Source: Capronia americana
Lineage: Eukaryota > Ascomycota > Eurotiomycetes > Chaetothyriales > Herpotrichiellaceae
Assembly (NCBI GenBank): GCA_016110215.1
Contig: JADWQD010000015.1
Coordinates: 992,001-1,056,000, forward strand
Direction of reading: 5' to 3'
Length of the DNA: 64,000 bases
The notes below the pieces were generated by a model that saw only the letters and a program-made list of their open reading frames with translations, had not been told where the DNA came from and made no database searches. Position numbers and translations under genes: made by a program. Positions 12,085 through 23,592 of the stretch are shown here, one piece after another (within the stretch, counting starts at the first letter, position 1; each line of letters starts with the position of its first letter).

Positions 12085-13572
12085 TTAAACACTCTTCCCA
12101 AACCGCCGATCAAAATCCCGCAACACGGCCATGACATTCGCCGCATCGATCTCCAATGCAGGTCGTCCTTCCACATTTGTGCCCCGTTCACTGGCGTGTA
12201 GCTTGGGCATCCACTCGCCTATGTCTCCTGCGGCACGCTCGTAAGCGGGATGGCGGGAGAGGGTCGTGTATGCGTCAGCACAGGTCAGTGTCACACCTGA
12301 CGGCCCCTTTTGCACGGGCTGAGGCAAAGGAAGGGACATCCCGGCGGCACGGGACCGCGTTGTACGGGTCGAGCTGCGGAGAGGAACCACGCTGCTCGTG
12401 TTGGATCGGCAACACGAACCACCCGGTGTTTGTGCGCCGCAGCATCCCAAAGGAGTGCCCGTAGACTGAGCCCGGGACGCGGCGAGAGACTTGCAGAATA
12501 ATGTGCTGTTCGGATCGGCGCGGCACTGCGCGCACGTTCCTGGTCCTGAAGCACCACACTCAGACATTCCGTCTGCTGCCGCGACCGGTACAGGCATAGA
12601 GACGTCGCCCTCCGAAGGAGGCGGCGTAAACTGGTCAAGTTGCCGTGCTGCTGCTCGGCTGATCATGCTTACAGCGTTGGCATTGCTCCGAGCCTGTTGC
12701 TGCTCCTGCTCGGCGGCAACTTCGGCGCAAATACAGGGTGTTCCATCCGAGCAAAAGCCACAAGGGTCCGCTACCGCAGAAGTTGGGGAATGATTCTCCT
12801 CTCTGACAGTGGCTGTTGCCGAAGACTTTGAGGAGGCGTAGATCCCTGTGAAGTCAATTTCTAGGCATTCTCCGGGTTCGCGTTTGATTCGTTTATCTGT
12901 GACTGGAGTGTGCAAAGGCGAATGCGGGCGCTTTTCGTGCTGGTGGAGTGTGGCATCGCCGCCAGACATCGTCGCGAAGGCATCATCTATACATTGGCAG
13001 CGGGTTTCCAGGGTGCAGTTTCCGCAGCCAACAGATGTGTCACTGACAGCAGGGTCAGACTTGTCCGGCGAGGAAGTGGTGAGTTTCGCGGTGGAAGTTG
13101 GCTTTTTGAAAGCGGCCAGTTCACTTTCCAGTCTCCGACATCGATCAATCCAAACTTCCAGATCCGCACGGCATTGTTCGAGCTCATTCTCCAGCTTGTC
13201 CACTGTTGTCCTTAGGACTTCTTGCTCGTGTTCATTCTCCTCTTCGATCTGCTTTAGTGTCTCTTCCAGTTCACCCACTCGGGCGGCCCGTCTCTCTCGG
13301 AATGCCCTTTGGGCGGCTCTGTTCTGCGCTTTGCGTTTGGTAGGAGGTGTGTCTGTCGCGGGTTTCCGCCCTGGCTTGGGTCGGGGTGGCACGACCCATT
13401 CTTTGGTTGTGAGAGAGAGTGGTGCTGGGTTGGAGGCAGCGGGTGGAGAACTCGCGGGCGGAGTGTGAGCGGGCTTGATACATAGTGACGGTTGTCTGGT
13501 GATTATAGGTTTCACATTGACCTGAGCAGCACTTGGAGATGCTGCTGTAGGGGACGCGGCATTAGACGCCAT
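12085..13572 (-). CDS. hapX: HapX, bZIP iron-response regulator
   Basis: One open frame of 495 residues, close to the length of Aspergillus HapX. Residues 57-73 (KEWVVPPRPKPGRKP) form the conserved segment that binds the CCAAT-binding complex. A basic region (about 79-99, KRKAQNRAAQRAFRERRAAR) and a coiled coil follow. All four cysteine-rich regions are present: 183-194 (CGNCTLETRCQC), 271-282 (CGFCSDGTPCIC), 347-360 (CAQC...FC) and 377-388 (CC...CC). The C-terminus has the conserved LTCADAYTTLSRHP block. In Aspergillus HapX represses iron-consuming genes under starvation, activates siderophore and uptake genes, and also drives iron detoxification, sensing iron through its cysteine regions. 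The promoter holds a SreA-type site (separate entry). Confidence 0.95.
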   Translation of the reverse strand: MASNAASPTAASPSAAQVNVKPIITRQPSLCIKPAHTPPASSPPAASNPAPLSLTTKEWVVPPRPKPGRKPATDTPPTKRKAQNRAAQRAFRERRAARVGELEETLKQIEEENEHEQEVLRTTVDKLENELEQCRADLEVWIDRCRRLESELAAFKKPTSTAKLTTSSPDKSDPAVSDTSVGCGNCTLETRCQCIDDAFATMSGGDATLHQHEKRPHSPLHTPVTDKRIKREPGECLEIDFTGIYASSKSSATATVREENHSPTSAVADPCGFCSDGTPCICAEVAAEQEQQQARSNANAVSMISRAAARQLDQFTPPPSEGDVSMPVPVAAADGMSECGASGPGTCAQCRADPNSTLFCKSLAASRAQSTGTPLGCCGAQTPGGSCCRSNTSSVVPLRSSTRTTRSRAAGMSLPLPQPVQKGPSGVTLTCADAYTTLSRHPAYERAAGDIGEWMPKLHASERGTNVEGRPALEIDAANVMAVLRDFDRRFGKSV

Positions 13573-13802
13573 GGTTTTCCGCGAAACAAGGCGATCCGAA
13601 TTAGACCGAGGCTGGCTGTTTCGAGCTGATCATGTATGAAGTATGTCTCTAGTCGCTGACGGCGTGCTGCCGACTGCAAGTCAAATGGCAGCAAGGCTGG
13701 AATGCCCTGGCGGCGGTTGTCCAATCCGTTCTCTGTGTCTGTTGTGGGAGCAACAGGTGATCCGAGCAATCTTGTCAGTCGAGGTCGAGACGAGATCAAA
13801 TT

Positions 13803-13811
13803 TTATCAGAT
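13803..13811 (-). promoter_or_regulatory. SreA-type GATA site upstream of hapX
   Basis: On the minus strand these bases read ATCTGATAA, an exact match to the ATCWGATAA consensus reported for the GATA-type iron repressor SreA. The site lies about 230 bp upstream of the hapX start codon. A second TGATAA core is at 13865-13870. SreA represses hapX during iron sufficiency in Aspergillus, so the site fits that feedback loop. Binding here is inferred. Confidence 0.6.
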
Positions 13812-14099
13812 TAGATCAAGAGGAGGGCACCACCGATAATCGGCCTTGGCAGCGGGGCTCGGAATTATCAGGTCAGGTCAGACCACCATTGGCGCCAGGT
13901 GAATATTACGACGAGAAGGCTGTAAAAAGTGGTCGTATCATTTCGACTGTACAATGGTCCGAAGTATATAGTGCCTACAGACACAGTGAGGAGAGAAGGG
14001 GTATCTCGAATGTCGCCGAAACTCCCTGCTGTATGCCACAACCACAAGCTCGAACTCCCGAGTAAATGGCATCAAGTCACGTGGCTCGCGAGCTCCTTA

Positions 14100-15596
14100 T
14101 CAAAATTTACCGCCATGAACACCAGCCTCCGCTGTGGCAGCTTCGGTGCCACTTTGCAAGCCTCCCACAAATGATGTTCCCCAGACGCCAATCAATCCCC
14201 AGAACCCGACTCGCCAACCACGGTAGAGCCCTTCGACACCCTGACCCTTTCTCTTCCGCCGGGGTGCTTTCCCCATCAACGCAGCAGCCTTGTCCTTTTG
14301 AGTTTCCGAAAAGCCCTCTTCCCTAGTGATGCTCCAGATCGTTGGTAAGATGCCTCGATAGGATTGTGGCACCGGAACAATGGTCGTGATGGCTTTGCGT
14401 TTCGAAGACGCAGTGGGCGGTGAATGTGCTGGTGATGTCCAAGTGGCAATCTGTGCTCGACGAAGGACTGTCTCTAGCGGAAACTTAATGGACAAATCAA
14501 TGGCCGAACCTAGAAACGTAGCAACACTCCAACTAGCAGGGTTCATAGCTGGATCCAGCCCGAGGTATGACTTCAGCACTACTGGAGTGCTCGTCGATAT
14601 GAGCGTAGGCAGGGTCGATGTGAAGAAGGTTATGGGGAGAAGGTGAGCTGGTATTAGGTAAGGAGTAGGCAGAGTTTGGAGTGTTCCTAGTAGGGTGCGA
14701 GGTCCTTCGCTGGAAGGAGTAAGGATTAGTCGTGTCCTCGCTGCGTCGATCGGGGCAAGCATCAACGCTGACAGCGCGGCCGCAGCAGTGCTTATCAGAA
14801 TGGTAGCTGCCGGAGTTGTCGAGGTAAGTATCGAAGGATCTGGAACTGCACCTCCGGCCGAGCAAGACAGAATGTCGTTTTCTGCAATTCCAAACACAGC
14901 CGCGAGGAAGCCCTTGAAGAATGTTTCCAACGTCCGAGTCAGAATGTTGTAGACAAAAGTTGAGTTTGTGGCCCGCCACATTGCCAATGCTCCGCCACTT
15001 GACGACAGAGCCGAGAGTGTTTCGAGAAGTGAATGAGGATTCTTGATATGGATCCGACCATCCGAGTGCCGATGACTGTCCGATGCTCGAGGCGACGCGA
15101 TCTCCCGGGGCGGTCTGCCGCGGCGACCGCGAGCTGGCGAACGACTCGACGAGAGCGGCTCAAACGGCGCGGTAGAAGTGAAATAGTTTGGCTCATCATC
15201 CGAAGAGTGCTCCTCGTAGTCATTGTATCCGTTCAGCTGGGTTTCCTCCTCATACTGGTATCTATGCCTCTTTCGTGGCTTTTCTTCGTCGTCTTCGTCA
15301 TCCTGAGCCACGCGCGTCTGCAAAATGAGCTTCGCGACCTCAAACGGCTGCCCGAGCACTACCGTTGTGTATTTCCAGAAGGCTTGGTCAATATACGACT
15401 TTATCGACCCTGTTAGAGATGGTGAGCCTTCTGGGATGTAGTCTGAATAGTCAATGTCAGGAAACGCGAATCCAGAAGGCTGGCTGCCAGATTTCGAGGC
15501 GCTGGAGGTTGCATTTGGTAAAGTATCTGTACCGATGGAAGGGGGTACATAGTATGGCCTCAACGGGTTCGGAACATATTGCCTCGAGTCCTGCAT
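14100..15596 (-). CDS. ugo1: Ugo1-like mitochondrial outer-membrane fusion protein
   Basis: One open frame of 498 residues starting MQDSRQYVPNPLRPYYVPP, which matches the N-terminal signature of Ugo1 orthologues. It is a divergent mitochondrial-carrier-fold protein: a carrier-like stretch with FEVAKLILQTRVA near residue 85, an acidic and basic linker (DDEDDEE, then RSPARGRRGRPP), and further carrier-type segments with PIDAARTRL and FPLETVLRRAQ. Ugo1 sits in the outer mitochondrial membrane and couples Fzo1 and Mgm1 during mitochondrial fusion. It lies head-to-tail upstream of hapX; the 527 bp between them must hold the hapX promoter. Confidence 0.9.
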   Translation of the reverse strand: MQDSRQYVPNPLRPYYVPPSIGTDTLPNATSSASKSGSQPSGFAFPDIDYSDYIPEGSPSLTGSIKSYIDQAFWKYTTVVLGQPFEVAKLILQTRVAQDDEDDEEKPRKRHRYQYEEETQLNGYNDYEEHSSDDEPNYFTSTAPFEPLSSSRSPARGRRGRPPREIASPRASDSHRHSDGRIHIKNPHSLLETLSALSSSGGALAMWRATNSTFVYNILTRTLETFFKGFLAAVFGIAENDILSCSAGGAVPDPSILTSTTPAATILISTAAAALSALMLAPIDAARTRLILTPSSEGPRTLLGTLQTLPTPYLIPAHLLPITFFTSTLPTLISTSTPVVLKSYLGLDPAMNPASWSVATFLGSAIDLSIKFPLETVLRRAQIATWTSPAHSPPTASSKRKAITTIVPVPQSYRGILPTIWSITREEGFSETQKDKAAALMGKAPRRKRKGQGVEGLYRGWRVGFWGLIGVWGTSFVGGLQSGTEAATAEAGVHGGKF

Positions 15597-17234
15597 GTCG
15601 CCAAACTGTAGAAGCGATGTTCACAGCTGATCGCAATTCTTGTCTGCGCAGTCTTGAACAAACCCCGAACATAAGGTGATGAATGTCGTAATGCAGGCAG
15701 AGCAATGTACGGTGCAGCAAACAACGGCCCGAAAGCAGTTCCTGTCATTTGAACCTTGACGTCATCTGAACAGGCGAGCGTGTTCGGTGCGTGTTGACCT
15801 GTGAATGCACCTGGCTGTCGACTATAAAACATTGGCATGGATAAGTTACGCTATCTTGATCGAAGGTGTGGTCGCATCGCACGATAAGTTGCGAGAATGC
15901 AAGTGAGCGCGTCAGCCATTATATTGGGGATATCTGTTTCCACACACACCACCAGCTTGCCATCCACGCTCGTGTGCTTCGCCTCCAACACAACCCATAA
16001 GAGTCCATCATTTTTACGGGCCCTGGCTTTGCTCGAATTGTTCTCCATGCATTTCTGAACGTCGTCCTGAGACGGAGGAGGCAGGAACTGACTCACCCGA
16101 CAGGTCAGGCGCAATCCCTTTCCTCCGCTGGATCACCGCCAGCCAAATAAGACTGAATCTTCTATCTGATGGCCGCCGTATGCCACTGCAGATATTCCAG
16201 GTCAGGTCTTCTTTAAGTTAGGAGCATCTCTTTCGTAAGACAACATAGGCATCCACTGATTGATCCTCTGATGTCGTTGTCCATCAAAGAAGACGCACAT
16301 CCGAAGGTCGTGGATTAGAGATATTATTACTGAACTGACGGCCATCTCAGGAGGCAAGACTGTCAGTATCGTAGCGGCCAAGTTCCACGATGGTCAAAGG
16401 AAGATGTCGATGCATGTTTAACAATTCGAAGCCAGGATCCGGCCCCCACTTGGTCATCGAATCATGACGATACTCGTACGGGATGGCGCCGTCGCCGCTG
16501 ACCCTCGGCAATCTCGGAAGCAAACTTTATGAAACATGCGGCTGCTCCATCTTCTGGGCCTCCGCGCTCACCAACTTGCTTCGCAATTCGAGCATTTAAT
16601 TCACCAGGGCCACGACGACTCTGCGTTAAAGGATATATACGAGGGTACATTAGGTCAAGTGTATGTGCTTTCTCGATGAGTTATCCAGTTCTCCTGCATG
16701 CCCGTGGTCGATCTTACTCGTGCCTTGGCTGTCCGCTGGAACGGGCAGCTGTCCTTTGATCTTCCTAGCCGTTTCATCGAGACGAATCTGATCGCAAGAG
16801 AACCCCGGTCCTGAGAGATCCAAAGGATTCCCCAACAGCTGCAACCCCAGGATCTCATGAACTAAACTTTTGTCAAGCGGATCCCCTGCTCCAAGAATGG
16901 CCGGAACAAAGAAGCTGGGAAGAATGCTTTACCTCGATTGGGTTGGCGACGAGCCTCAAATTGCAGGCTCAAGCCAGACAGACCGTCCCTAACCCCTGCT
17001 ACCCAGAGCAAAGCACTTTTCCACCATTGAGACAAATTCAGGAGCTTGCGTCGTTCCTTGATCAAAGATGGTGAGAGATGAGCGCCCAGCGGCGCTGCTA
17101 TATGGACAGTCGACGCCAGCCTTGGTTGAACTTTGATCATTCTCGCATACTGTTTCAGTCGGACGTTCAGAGCCGGGCTCGGGTTATCGCTTTCCTACCT
17201 TAGTCACTCGTTTCTGTTAGCTTCAGATCTCTCG
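15597..17234. other. Long intergenic spacer
   Basis: About 1.6 kb with only short, unconvincing open frames on both strands (for example 15851-16114 and 16862-17140 minus). It separates the divergent Ugo1 and GH71 genes. I saw no repeat, RNA gene or element. Confidence 0.4.
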
Positions 17235-18580
17235 ATGCTGTACCTTCTTTTCGCTTATCTGATTTGCGCTGGTTTCATAGCACCCGCACTGGCTCAATCC
17301 GTCTTTGCGCACGTGATTGTAGGTGGTTGTTTTTCGACGGTCCTCGTATACCTTACTGTACTGACAACCTCCAGGTCGGAAATACGTACGGTTATACGCA
17401 GGATGACTGGGCTCGAGACATCGCAATAGCCTCGAATGCGAGCATTGACGGCTTTGCGCTCAACATCGGCTACCTTGATACCATCAATCCGGGCGGCTTC
17501 GTGCAGGCCCAACTCGACAATGCATACCAGGCGGCGGACGCGGCTGGGTTTCAACTATTCCCGTCGTTTGACTATGCGGCGCAGGGCGCCTGGGACCAGA
17601 ACGCAGTGATCAAGACAATCACCGGCTACAGCTCGCGTCCGAGCCAGTTCAAATGGGAAGGAAAGCCTTTGGCGTCCACCTTCGAGGGCCCCGACAGTGC
17701 GGGGGACTGGGGATACATCAAAGCTCAAACGAACTGCTTCTTTGTGCCGGATTTCTCCAGCCAGGGGGCAAGCGGCGCGGCTGCCAAGCCCAATGTTGAC
17801 GGTCTTCTGTCGTGGAATGCGTGGCCTGAAGGTGCAAACGATATGACGGATGGTGATGACCAGGCCTATGTTGCAGCGCTCGGCGGCAGACCGTACATGA
17901 TGCCTGTGTCCCCGTGGTTCTACACCAACCTGCCGCAATGGTCGAAGAATTGGCTCTGGCGAGGCGACGCTCTCTGGCATGACCGATGGCAGCAGGTAGC
18001 AGAGATTCAGCCGACGTTCGTTGAAATTCTGACCTGGAACGACTGGGGCGAATCTCATTATATCGGCCCGCTCCCGCCCACCGACTCGGCAATTCCAACG
18101 GGCGCCGAGACGTACGTTACAGGCAACCCTCACGACGCCTGGCTGAAGGACCTACCACACTATATCGCGAAGTATAAAAACATAACACGGCCCGACGAAA
18201 GCCACGTAACCTTCTGGTACCGCCTGAACCCCAGCAACTCCGGCTCTTCCGGTGGGACGACCTGCAACACACCGAGTTATCAGACCACGTTTCCCCCGCA
18301 AGAGTGCGTGGCCGATGCTGTCTTCTTCACTGCCTTTGTACCGGACCACGCTGTTGCAACCGTGAATGTGACCATTGGCGGGGCGACGCAATCAGTCACA
18401 GCAGATACGCCGGGCATTTTTCATTCCAGCGTGCCTTTCACTGACATCGGTGATGGTATGGTGTCCGTTGCCGTGAGTGCCGACGATGATACTGAGATTG
18501 GGCCAGTCAATGGTGCCGCCATCACGACAAACTGCGCTGGCGGCAATGTCAATTGGAATGCGTGGGTGGGCGGCTCGTGA
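17235..18580 (+). CDS. GH71 alpha-1,3-glucanase (mutanase), secreted
   Basis: Exons 17235-17318 and 17375-18580 (56-nt intron) give 429 residues. The N-terminus is a signal peptide (MLYLLFAYLICAGFIAPALA). Splicing yields VFAHVIVGNTYGYT, the start of the GH71 barrel. ASIDGFALNIG, FPSFDYAAQG, STFEGPDSAGDWG, FVPDFSSQG, LLSWNAWPEG and LTWNDWGESHYIGP follow, all typical of family 71. The family cleaves alpha-1,3-glucan, a fungal cell-wall polymer, for wall remodelling or feeding on other fungi. A C-terminal part of about 100 residues with two cysteines (CNTPSYQTTFPPQEC) looks like an accessory beta domain. There is no linker or GPI signal at the end. Confidence 0.92.
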
Positions 18581-19050
18581 AGAAGCGAGAGGGGATGTAC
18601 AGTACATAGTGCAGGCACTTTTATTTTGGACAACTTCAATTCTTCTAACCATCCAGCCCGTCTGTACCTCGTACTCTGTAAGCAGAGCTGAGTTCATCGA
18701 GTGTCACCTTTCTAACTCCTGTCCCTTGACCTCGGCGTGGAAATGCATCGGCCAAGAGTCCAAAAGTCGGTGATTCCACGACCGGGGCACCATGCTCCAG
18801 TGCGCAGCACCGGCTACGGCATAAGGCTCCGCTCTTGCCGTTCATCGCTAATATCGCTTTGAAATGACTGGTTGAGACGGACGCAAGGAAAGGGTCTGGG
18901 GTCTGTCAGGTGAGACAAATAAAGATCGACTATCTGGTCAGGTCTCCATTTGATGTTCGCTTAGTTCTTAGCCGAGTCCTAGAGAAGGCGACCAGGAAGA
19001 ACCTTAGAATCCGGGAATCATCTTATCCACTTGCCCAGCACGACCAAACC
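18581..19050. other. Intergenic spacer between convergent genes
   Basis: About 470 bp between the GH71 stop and the lamB-like stop. No gene, repeat or structured element was seen. Confidence 0.4.
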
Positions 19051-20148
19051 TCAGAGCGCCGCATTGATCGCTTCTCTCGTGGCATTCAGGGTTTCTACGG
19101 GGTCTATCCATCCAAGTCAGCAGAGAGGCGTGGACCGTGCACCTGTGGTTTGCAAGGTCACCATGAGATGAGCGGCACTTACGTGGGAGATCGCTGTGGA
19201 TGCAGCAGCTGAAGCGACCGTGTTTGAACTCGAGTTTGACTGGGAGTTGGGACGTTTTCGACACGACCACGCTCTCCTCGATCATCTTTTGGACTTTAGG
19301 CCGCACTTCGTCGAGCGGGACTCTTCCGTCCGTCCTTTTTCGCGGGGAGGCGGGAGGTTGTCAGCAAACGGTGTCGCCGTGACTGGGAGCTTTTCGACCA
19401 GACAACTTCACGGGAAGCAAACGTGGTGGATATGAATTATGACTTACACGATCGACATCAATTGTCCCTGGTCGTTGTAGTTTAGGTCTGGATAGAATTC
19501 CGGCAGGAACGGCATGCCCCTTTCCAGAGCCATTTCTTCCATCTTGGTGTTGGCGATGATCAAGGCTGGCACGTCGAACAACTGAATCGCGTCCATGACG
19601 GCGGCGCAATGCTCCCTGCTCCCTTCGCACAGCCGCCACAAGTAGCCGTGGGTCTTGATGTGGTTCAACCGCATGCCCTCGGCCCTGAGCATGCCCTCGA
19701 CCGCGCCGATCTGGTAGACGAGCTGGTCGAACAGGTCCGAAGGGGAAATGTCGAGGTAGCGCCGGCCGAAACCTTCTCTGTCTGGCAGCGACGGGTGGGC
19801 TCCGACGAGGACGCCGTGCTTCTTCGCCAGCCGGATCGTTCGGTGCATGATGACGGGGTCACCGCCATGGAAACCACATGCCACGTTGGCCAGGTCGATC
19901 AGAGGCATCAGCTCTTCATCGGGTCCCTACATGATGTCGGAGTTCTGGTCAAAAAAAAAAACGGGTTCTCGTAAAGCTGCCAAGTCGTGTTGTGACGCAG
20001 AACGGGAGGGGGGAATCGAATCTACCATTTTCCATTTCCCATAGCCTTCCCCCATGTCGCAGTTGATGGTGACGCGAGGCGCATCGGGGCCGAACAGGTC
20101 GATACCTGCATTCGGGCTTGGATATTTACCCGGGAGTTGTTGTACCAT
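19051..20148 (-). CDS. lamB: LamB/YcsF-family protein (PxpA-type lactam or oxoproline hydrolase subunit)
   Basis: Exons 20148-20026, 19926-19448, 19334-19183 and 19103-19051 give 268 residues, the normal family length. Motifs in order: TINCDMGEGYGKWKM, LIDLANVACGFHGGDP, GVLVGAHPSLPD, GFGRRYLD, QLVYQIGAV, HIKTHGYLW, FLPEFYPDLNY and, after splicing, CIHSDLP before the end. The family is named after Aspergillus nidulans LamB, needed for growth on 2-pyrrolidinone. In bacteria PxpA works with PxpB and PxpC as an ATP-dependent 5-oxoprolinase; counterparts of PxpB and PxpC are fused in the biotin enzyme at 28.3 kb. The usual KPHGALY motif reads KTHGYLW here, so the substrate may differ. A poly(T) tract sits near the acceptor of intron 1 (99 nt). 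The exact acceptor of exon 3 is the least certain junction. Confidence 0.9.
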
Positions 20149-20845
20149 GGTGAGAGTTGCCGTGTTTGGGGGGATTTGGGAACCGTTCGGACTGAAGCCT
20201 GGGTTCGACGGTTTGCAGATACAGATAGTTTCGAATGGATTGTCCTATAGATATGATATTGGCTAGACCAGCCCGGGAGCTGCATGTCTTTGGTTTTGGT
20301 GGAGTCCATGGACCAACGAGATAAGTATTCGGTCCAATCCCGGTCGAGCCCGGTCTAGGGAATGGGCGTTTCGCTTGCCTCATCGCGGTTAGCTGGCATC
20401 TAATTACCTCCCGGTTGTCACCGAAAACGGTCAGAGATGGAAAAGACCGTTGCCGGAGCGGTCGAGAGCTAGGTCATTCGTTGATTTCTGACAATAGCAC
20501 GTTTAGAAATGTCGCCTTCCTGCTCGGGTTCATTCTTACTTTCTACGCTTGGTGGTGACAGAGGCAGAACGTTTCTGTCACGAAGGACTGGACAAGTGCG
20601 CGGTCGCTGAAAGAAACAAGGCCCTCTTCGTCAGGGGAATCGTACAGTACGAGTGCGAGGCCCGCAAGAGCATTGGGCCTCGAGATGGTTCGACATGTGA
20701 AAATGATTCAACGACACAGCTCCCCGGAATCCACGCTATCTACTGGAAACTCAGGCAGGCAATAATTACCAAGCAACGAAACTCCACCGACGTCCTTACT
20801 TCCCTCGGTAACATCCCCTCCTTCGCTGCTTCAGAGGGCTGAGGC
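20149..20845. promoter_or_regulatory. lamB-like upstream region
   Basis: About 700 bp between the permease stop and the lamB-like start. It contains AGATAAG at 20319-20325, a good AreA-type GATA site about 170 bp upstream of the start codon. No gene was seen. Confidence 0.45.
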
Positions 20846-22938
20846 CTAAACAGTCTTCTCGAGCGAAGCTTCGGAATCGGCCTTCTGTGGCCCATCCATG
20901 ACGTTGTGCATGTTACCTCCCAGCACCTCTGTCCCCTTTGTGTAATTCAACACCTCCTCGCCTTGGATTTCCTCGTCTTCAAATCCAGGGACACCGCTCC
21001 AGTCTCCCACCCGGGTTCGTGTCGACCAGTCCACGACCTCATCTGGATGCACGGCCTCGCCGGATAAACTGTAAGTCGGGGGGAAGATGAGATTCAGTGC
21101 CCAAAAAGTGAGGACCGACACGATGACGGCAAAGATCCAATTGAGATCATACGTGTAGGGCTGCACGTTCTTGATGCTCGGGTTGACTTCGCTGACGAAG
21201 CCCGGGATATTGGGGATGTAGGCACAGAGGAACGCAGCGTATGCGCGCCAGTTGATCCCGTGCCAGAACCAGAACTTGCCGCCACGGAGCACGTAGAGAT
21301 GGCGCACGTCCAGGGACCGCTTGCGGACGAGCCAGTAGTCGGCCATGAGGATGCCGCTGACCGGACCGAGGAGGGAAGGGTAGGCGCCAAGGAAATCTGC
21401 ACACACGGTCAGAAAGCAATCCCGGGATCATGGGCTGGTGGGAGACCACGTGTGGTCGAAGACCCGGTTTTCAACTCACTGTAGAAACTTCCGGCGCTGT
21501 ACACGATTTTCCAGGGGCAGATAATCACCGACAGCACGGCGACGATCAAGGAGCCCCGGATGTTGTTGATATATCGGGGCCAAAAAGATGACAGCGCAAT
21601 GGCGACCGTGATGGTGTTGGCCGACAGGTTGACGCCGATCGTGGCAATGATCCAGACCACCGCCGCGATGAACACGGCGCCGCGGTTGTCCCAGTGGGCG
21701 AGAATCTCGGCCGGTTGCCAATAAGCCTCGTCCCACATCTTAATGGTCGCCGAGCAGGTAATGACCGCGCAGATGACGGGGAGGATACCGGTGCAGGGCA
21801 GGGCGAGCGTCTGCACCCACGTGTTACCGGGACGTCTGGCAAAGCGGACAAAATCAGGGACTAATTACACCAATTCAATTAGTCCCAGTGTCTCGAGAGA
21901 GTCAGGGGTAAACAAGCCAGGGCTTGATGGAGAAGAGATGGGTTCAAGGCTCACTGTTGGTGGTGATGGTGGCAAAGTAGCCGGCGGCGGTGCCAAAGGC
22001 CTTGACACGGGTCCAGTCTTGATCCCAGCGGGATCCCTCGAGCGTCGCGCCATGCGTGACCAGGGGCCCACCATCGGGGACATTCTTGAGCGCCCAGATC
22101 ATCATACCGATGAAGACCATGGGCGACAGGATGGCCTTCAACAAAAAGTACCATTTGAGCTTGTACATGGGGATCAGGGTCAGCGGGGTCTGGACGATCA
22201 ACAGGATAAAGTAGCACAGTAGATCGGCGCTGGTGATGCCTGCGCTCGCCGGGAGGTGGTTGGGGAGATTGTCAAACTCGGGCCAGATGGCACGCAACAT
22301 CTGGTGGATGCACTGTGCGATGCTCTACAGCCGCTTGTCAGTGGAATGAAACGAATCGGACTGGAACTCCTAGCCCACCAGGTTCAAGATGGCTAGCCAC
22401 ATCAAGGCCATGAAGGCGCGGATGAGCACGGGGAAGGCGCCGCCTCGCATGCCCCAGGACATGCGGGTCGACAGCGGGAATCCAATGTGGTAGTTGGTGG
22501 CGATGTGGCCACACAGGGCGACCACGATTCCCGTGAGCAGGAATCCGCAGAAGGTGATGGGGATGATCTCGCGGAACGTGAAACCCTGGCCGACCAGGAT
22601 GGCGCCAAAGCTCCACGTGGCTATGGTGAACTGGTCGGAGCACCAGTAGGTGATGAAGTCCCAGTTCCTCCACGTCCGCTGCTCCGGTGGCACGGGATCG
22701 AGATCTGTCGATCGTGTGAGCACATCATCCTGAGTCGATCTGGGGTGGGGTGTCTACCTTTGTTGGACCACGAGGTTCCATGTGCAAAAATGGTGTCTTG
22801 AGGTGGTAGCTCACTGATCTCCTTAAAGGTTCGGGCCTTGCTCTTCAGGCCCTGAGCATGCCAAAGAGCCTTGCAATTCTCCTTCCATAGTGGCAGATTT
22901 GGCAGGGGCACGGCGAGAAAAGTCTCCCGACGAGGCAT
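20846..22938 (-). CDS. NCS1-family permease (uracil/allantoin/uridine type)
   Basis: Five exons, 22938-22758, 22704-22379, 22324-21955, 21860-21480 and 21396-20846, with introns of 53, 54, 94 and 83 nt, give 602 residues. Fungal NCS1 signatures appear in order: SNKDLDPVPPEQRTW before the first membrane helix, a glycine-rich FGAILVGQGFTF segment, PLSTRMSWGMRGGAFPV, ITTNIPDFVRFARRPG (formed by splicing), and LMADYWLVRKRSLDVRHLY near the end. About 12 membrane helices are expected in a plasma-membrane symporter for uracil, allantoin, hydantoin-like or related nitrogen heterocycles. It is transcribed in the same direction as the lamB-like gene and divergently from the dioxygenase, which suggests it imports the substrate of the cluster. 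Confidence 0.92.
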
Positions 22939-23592
22939 GCTGGTGGATTACGGGCGGCAGTCGTAGAGTGATGGAAGCGACTGAGCAGCAAGACAAGAGA
23001 CACTTCCCAGGAGATCTTCGCCCAGTGGTCGCCCTATCTGGACATCACGGTGATATATACGTGTTGCGTGGCGTCTTCTTTGATATCTCTCTTCACTATC
23101 GGATCACAATGAACCCAACAAGAGGAACTCGATCAAGACCGACAAGGGTCGAGGCGAGAGATAGTTCGAGATATCTCGATGCGTACCATGGCCATGCTGT
23201 GAGTGTCTTGAGAACCTCCAAGTACACTAGGCCCGAATTCACCGTGGCGGTACGCATGTTCGAAACGGGATTAATTAGCAGCACCGATGATTGCGGCAGC
23301 GTATCGAAAGTTAGACACGAATAAGAGGTGGCGAGGCACGGGTTGGGTGGGAACAGTGGGACTGACCAAGACTCTGGACAAGTCGACCTGGGGTGGGACC
23401 CGTTCCCTGTGCAGCATCTCTTATCTGACGAGAAACTCTCAGCTTCCCAGCACGGCGCCATGGGATGTGGAACATCATACACACGATGGCCGTGTTTGGT
23501 ATATGAAGTACAGTAGCATTCAGAGGTCTTCAGCAGCCACGGCCGCTGTCAACAGTTTGACCCCCCCCACGGCACCAAGCAAGTTTGACAAT
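22939..23592. promoter_or_regulatory. Divergent permease-dioxygenase promoter
   Basis: This 654-bp stretch separates the start codons of the minus-strand permease and the plus-strand dioxygenase. CTTATCTG at 23420-23427 is a CAGATAAG GATA site on the minus strand. It probably controls both genes; that is inferred from layout. Confidence 0.5.

Noticed and set aside
11672..12088. 138-codon plus-strand open frame next to hapX
   Set aside because: No domain, no homology recognised, overlaps the hapX end and has no clear promoter or splice signals. A B-box-like GTTCGAATC near 11808 has no matching A box, so it is not a tRNA either.
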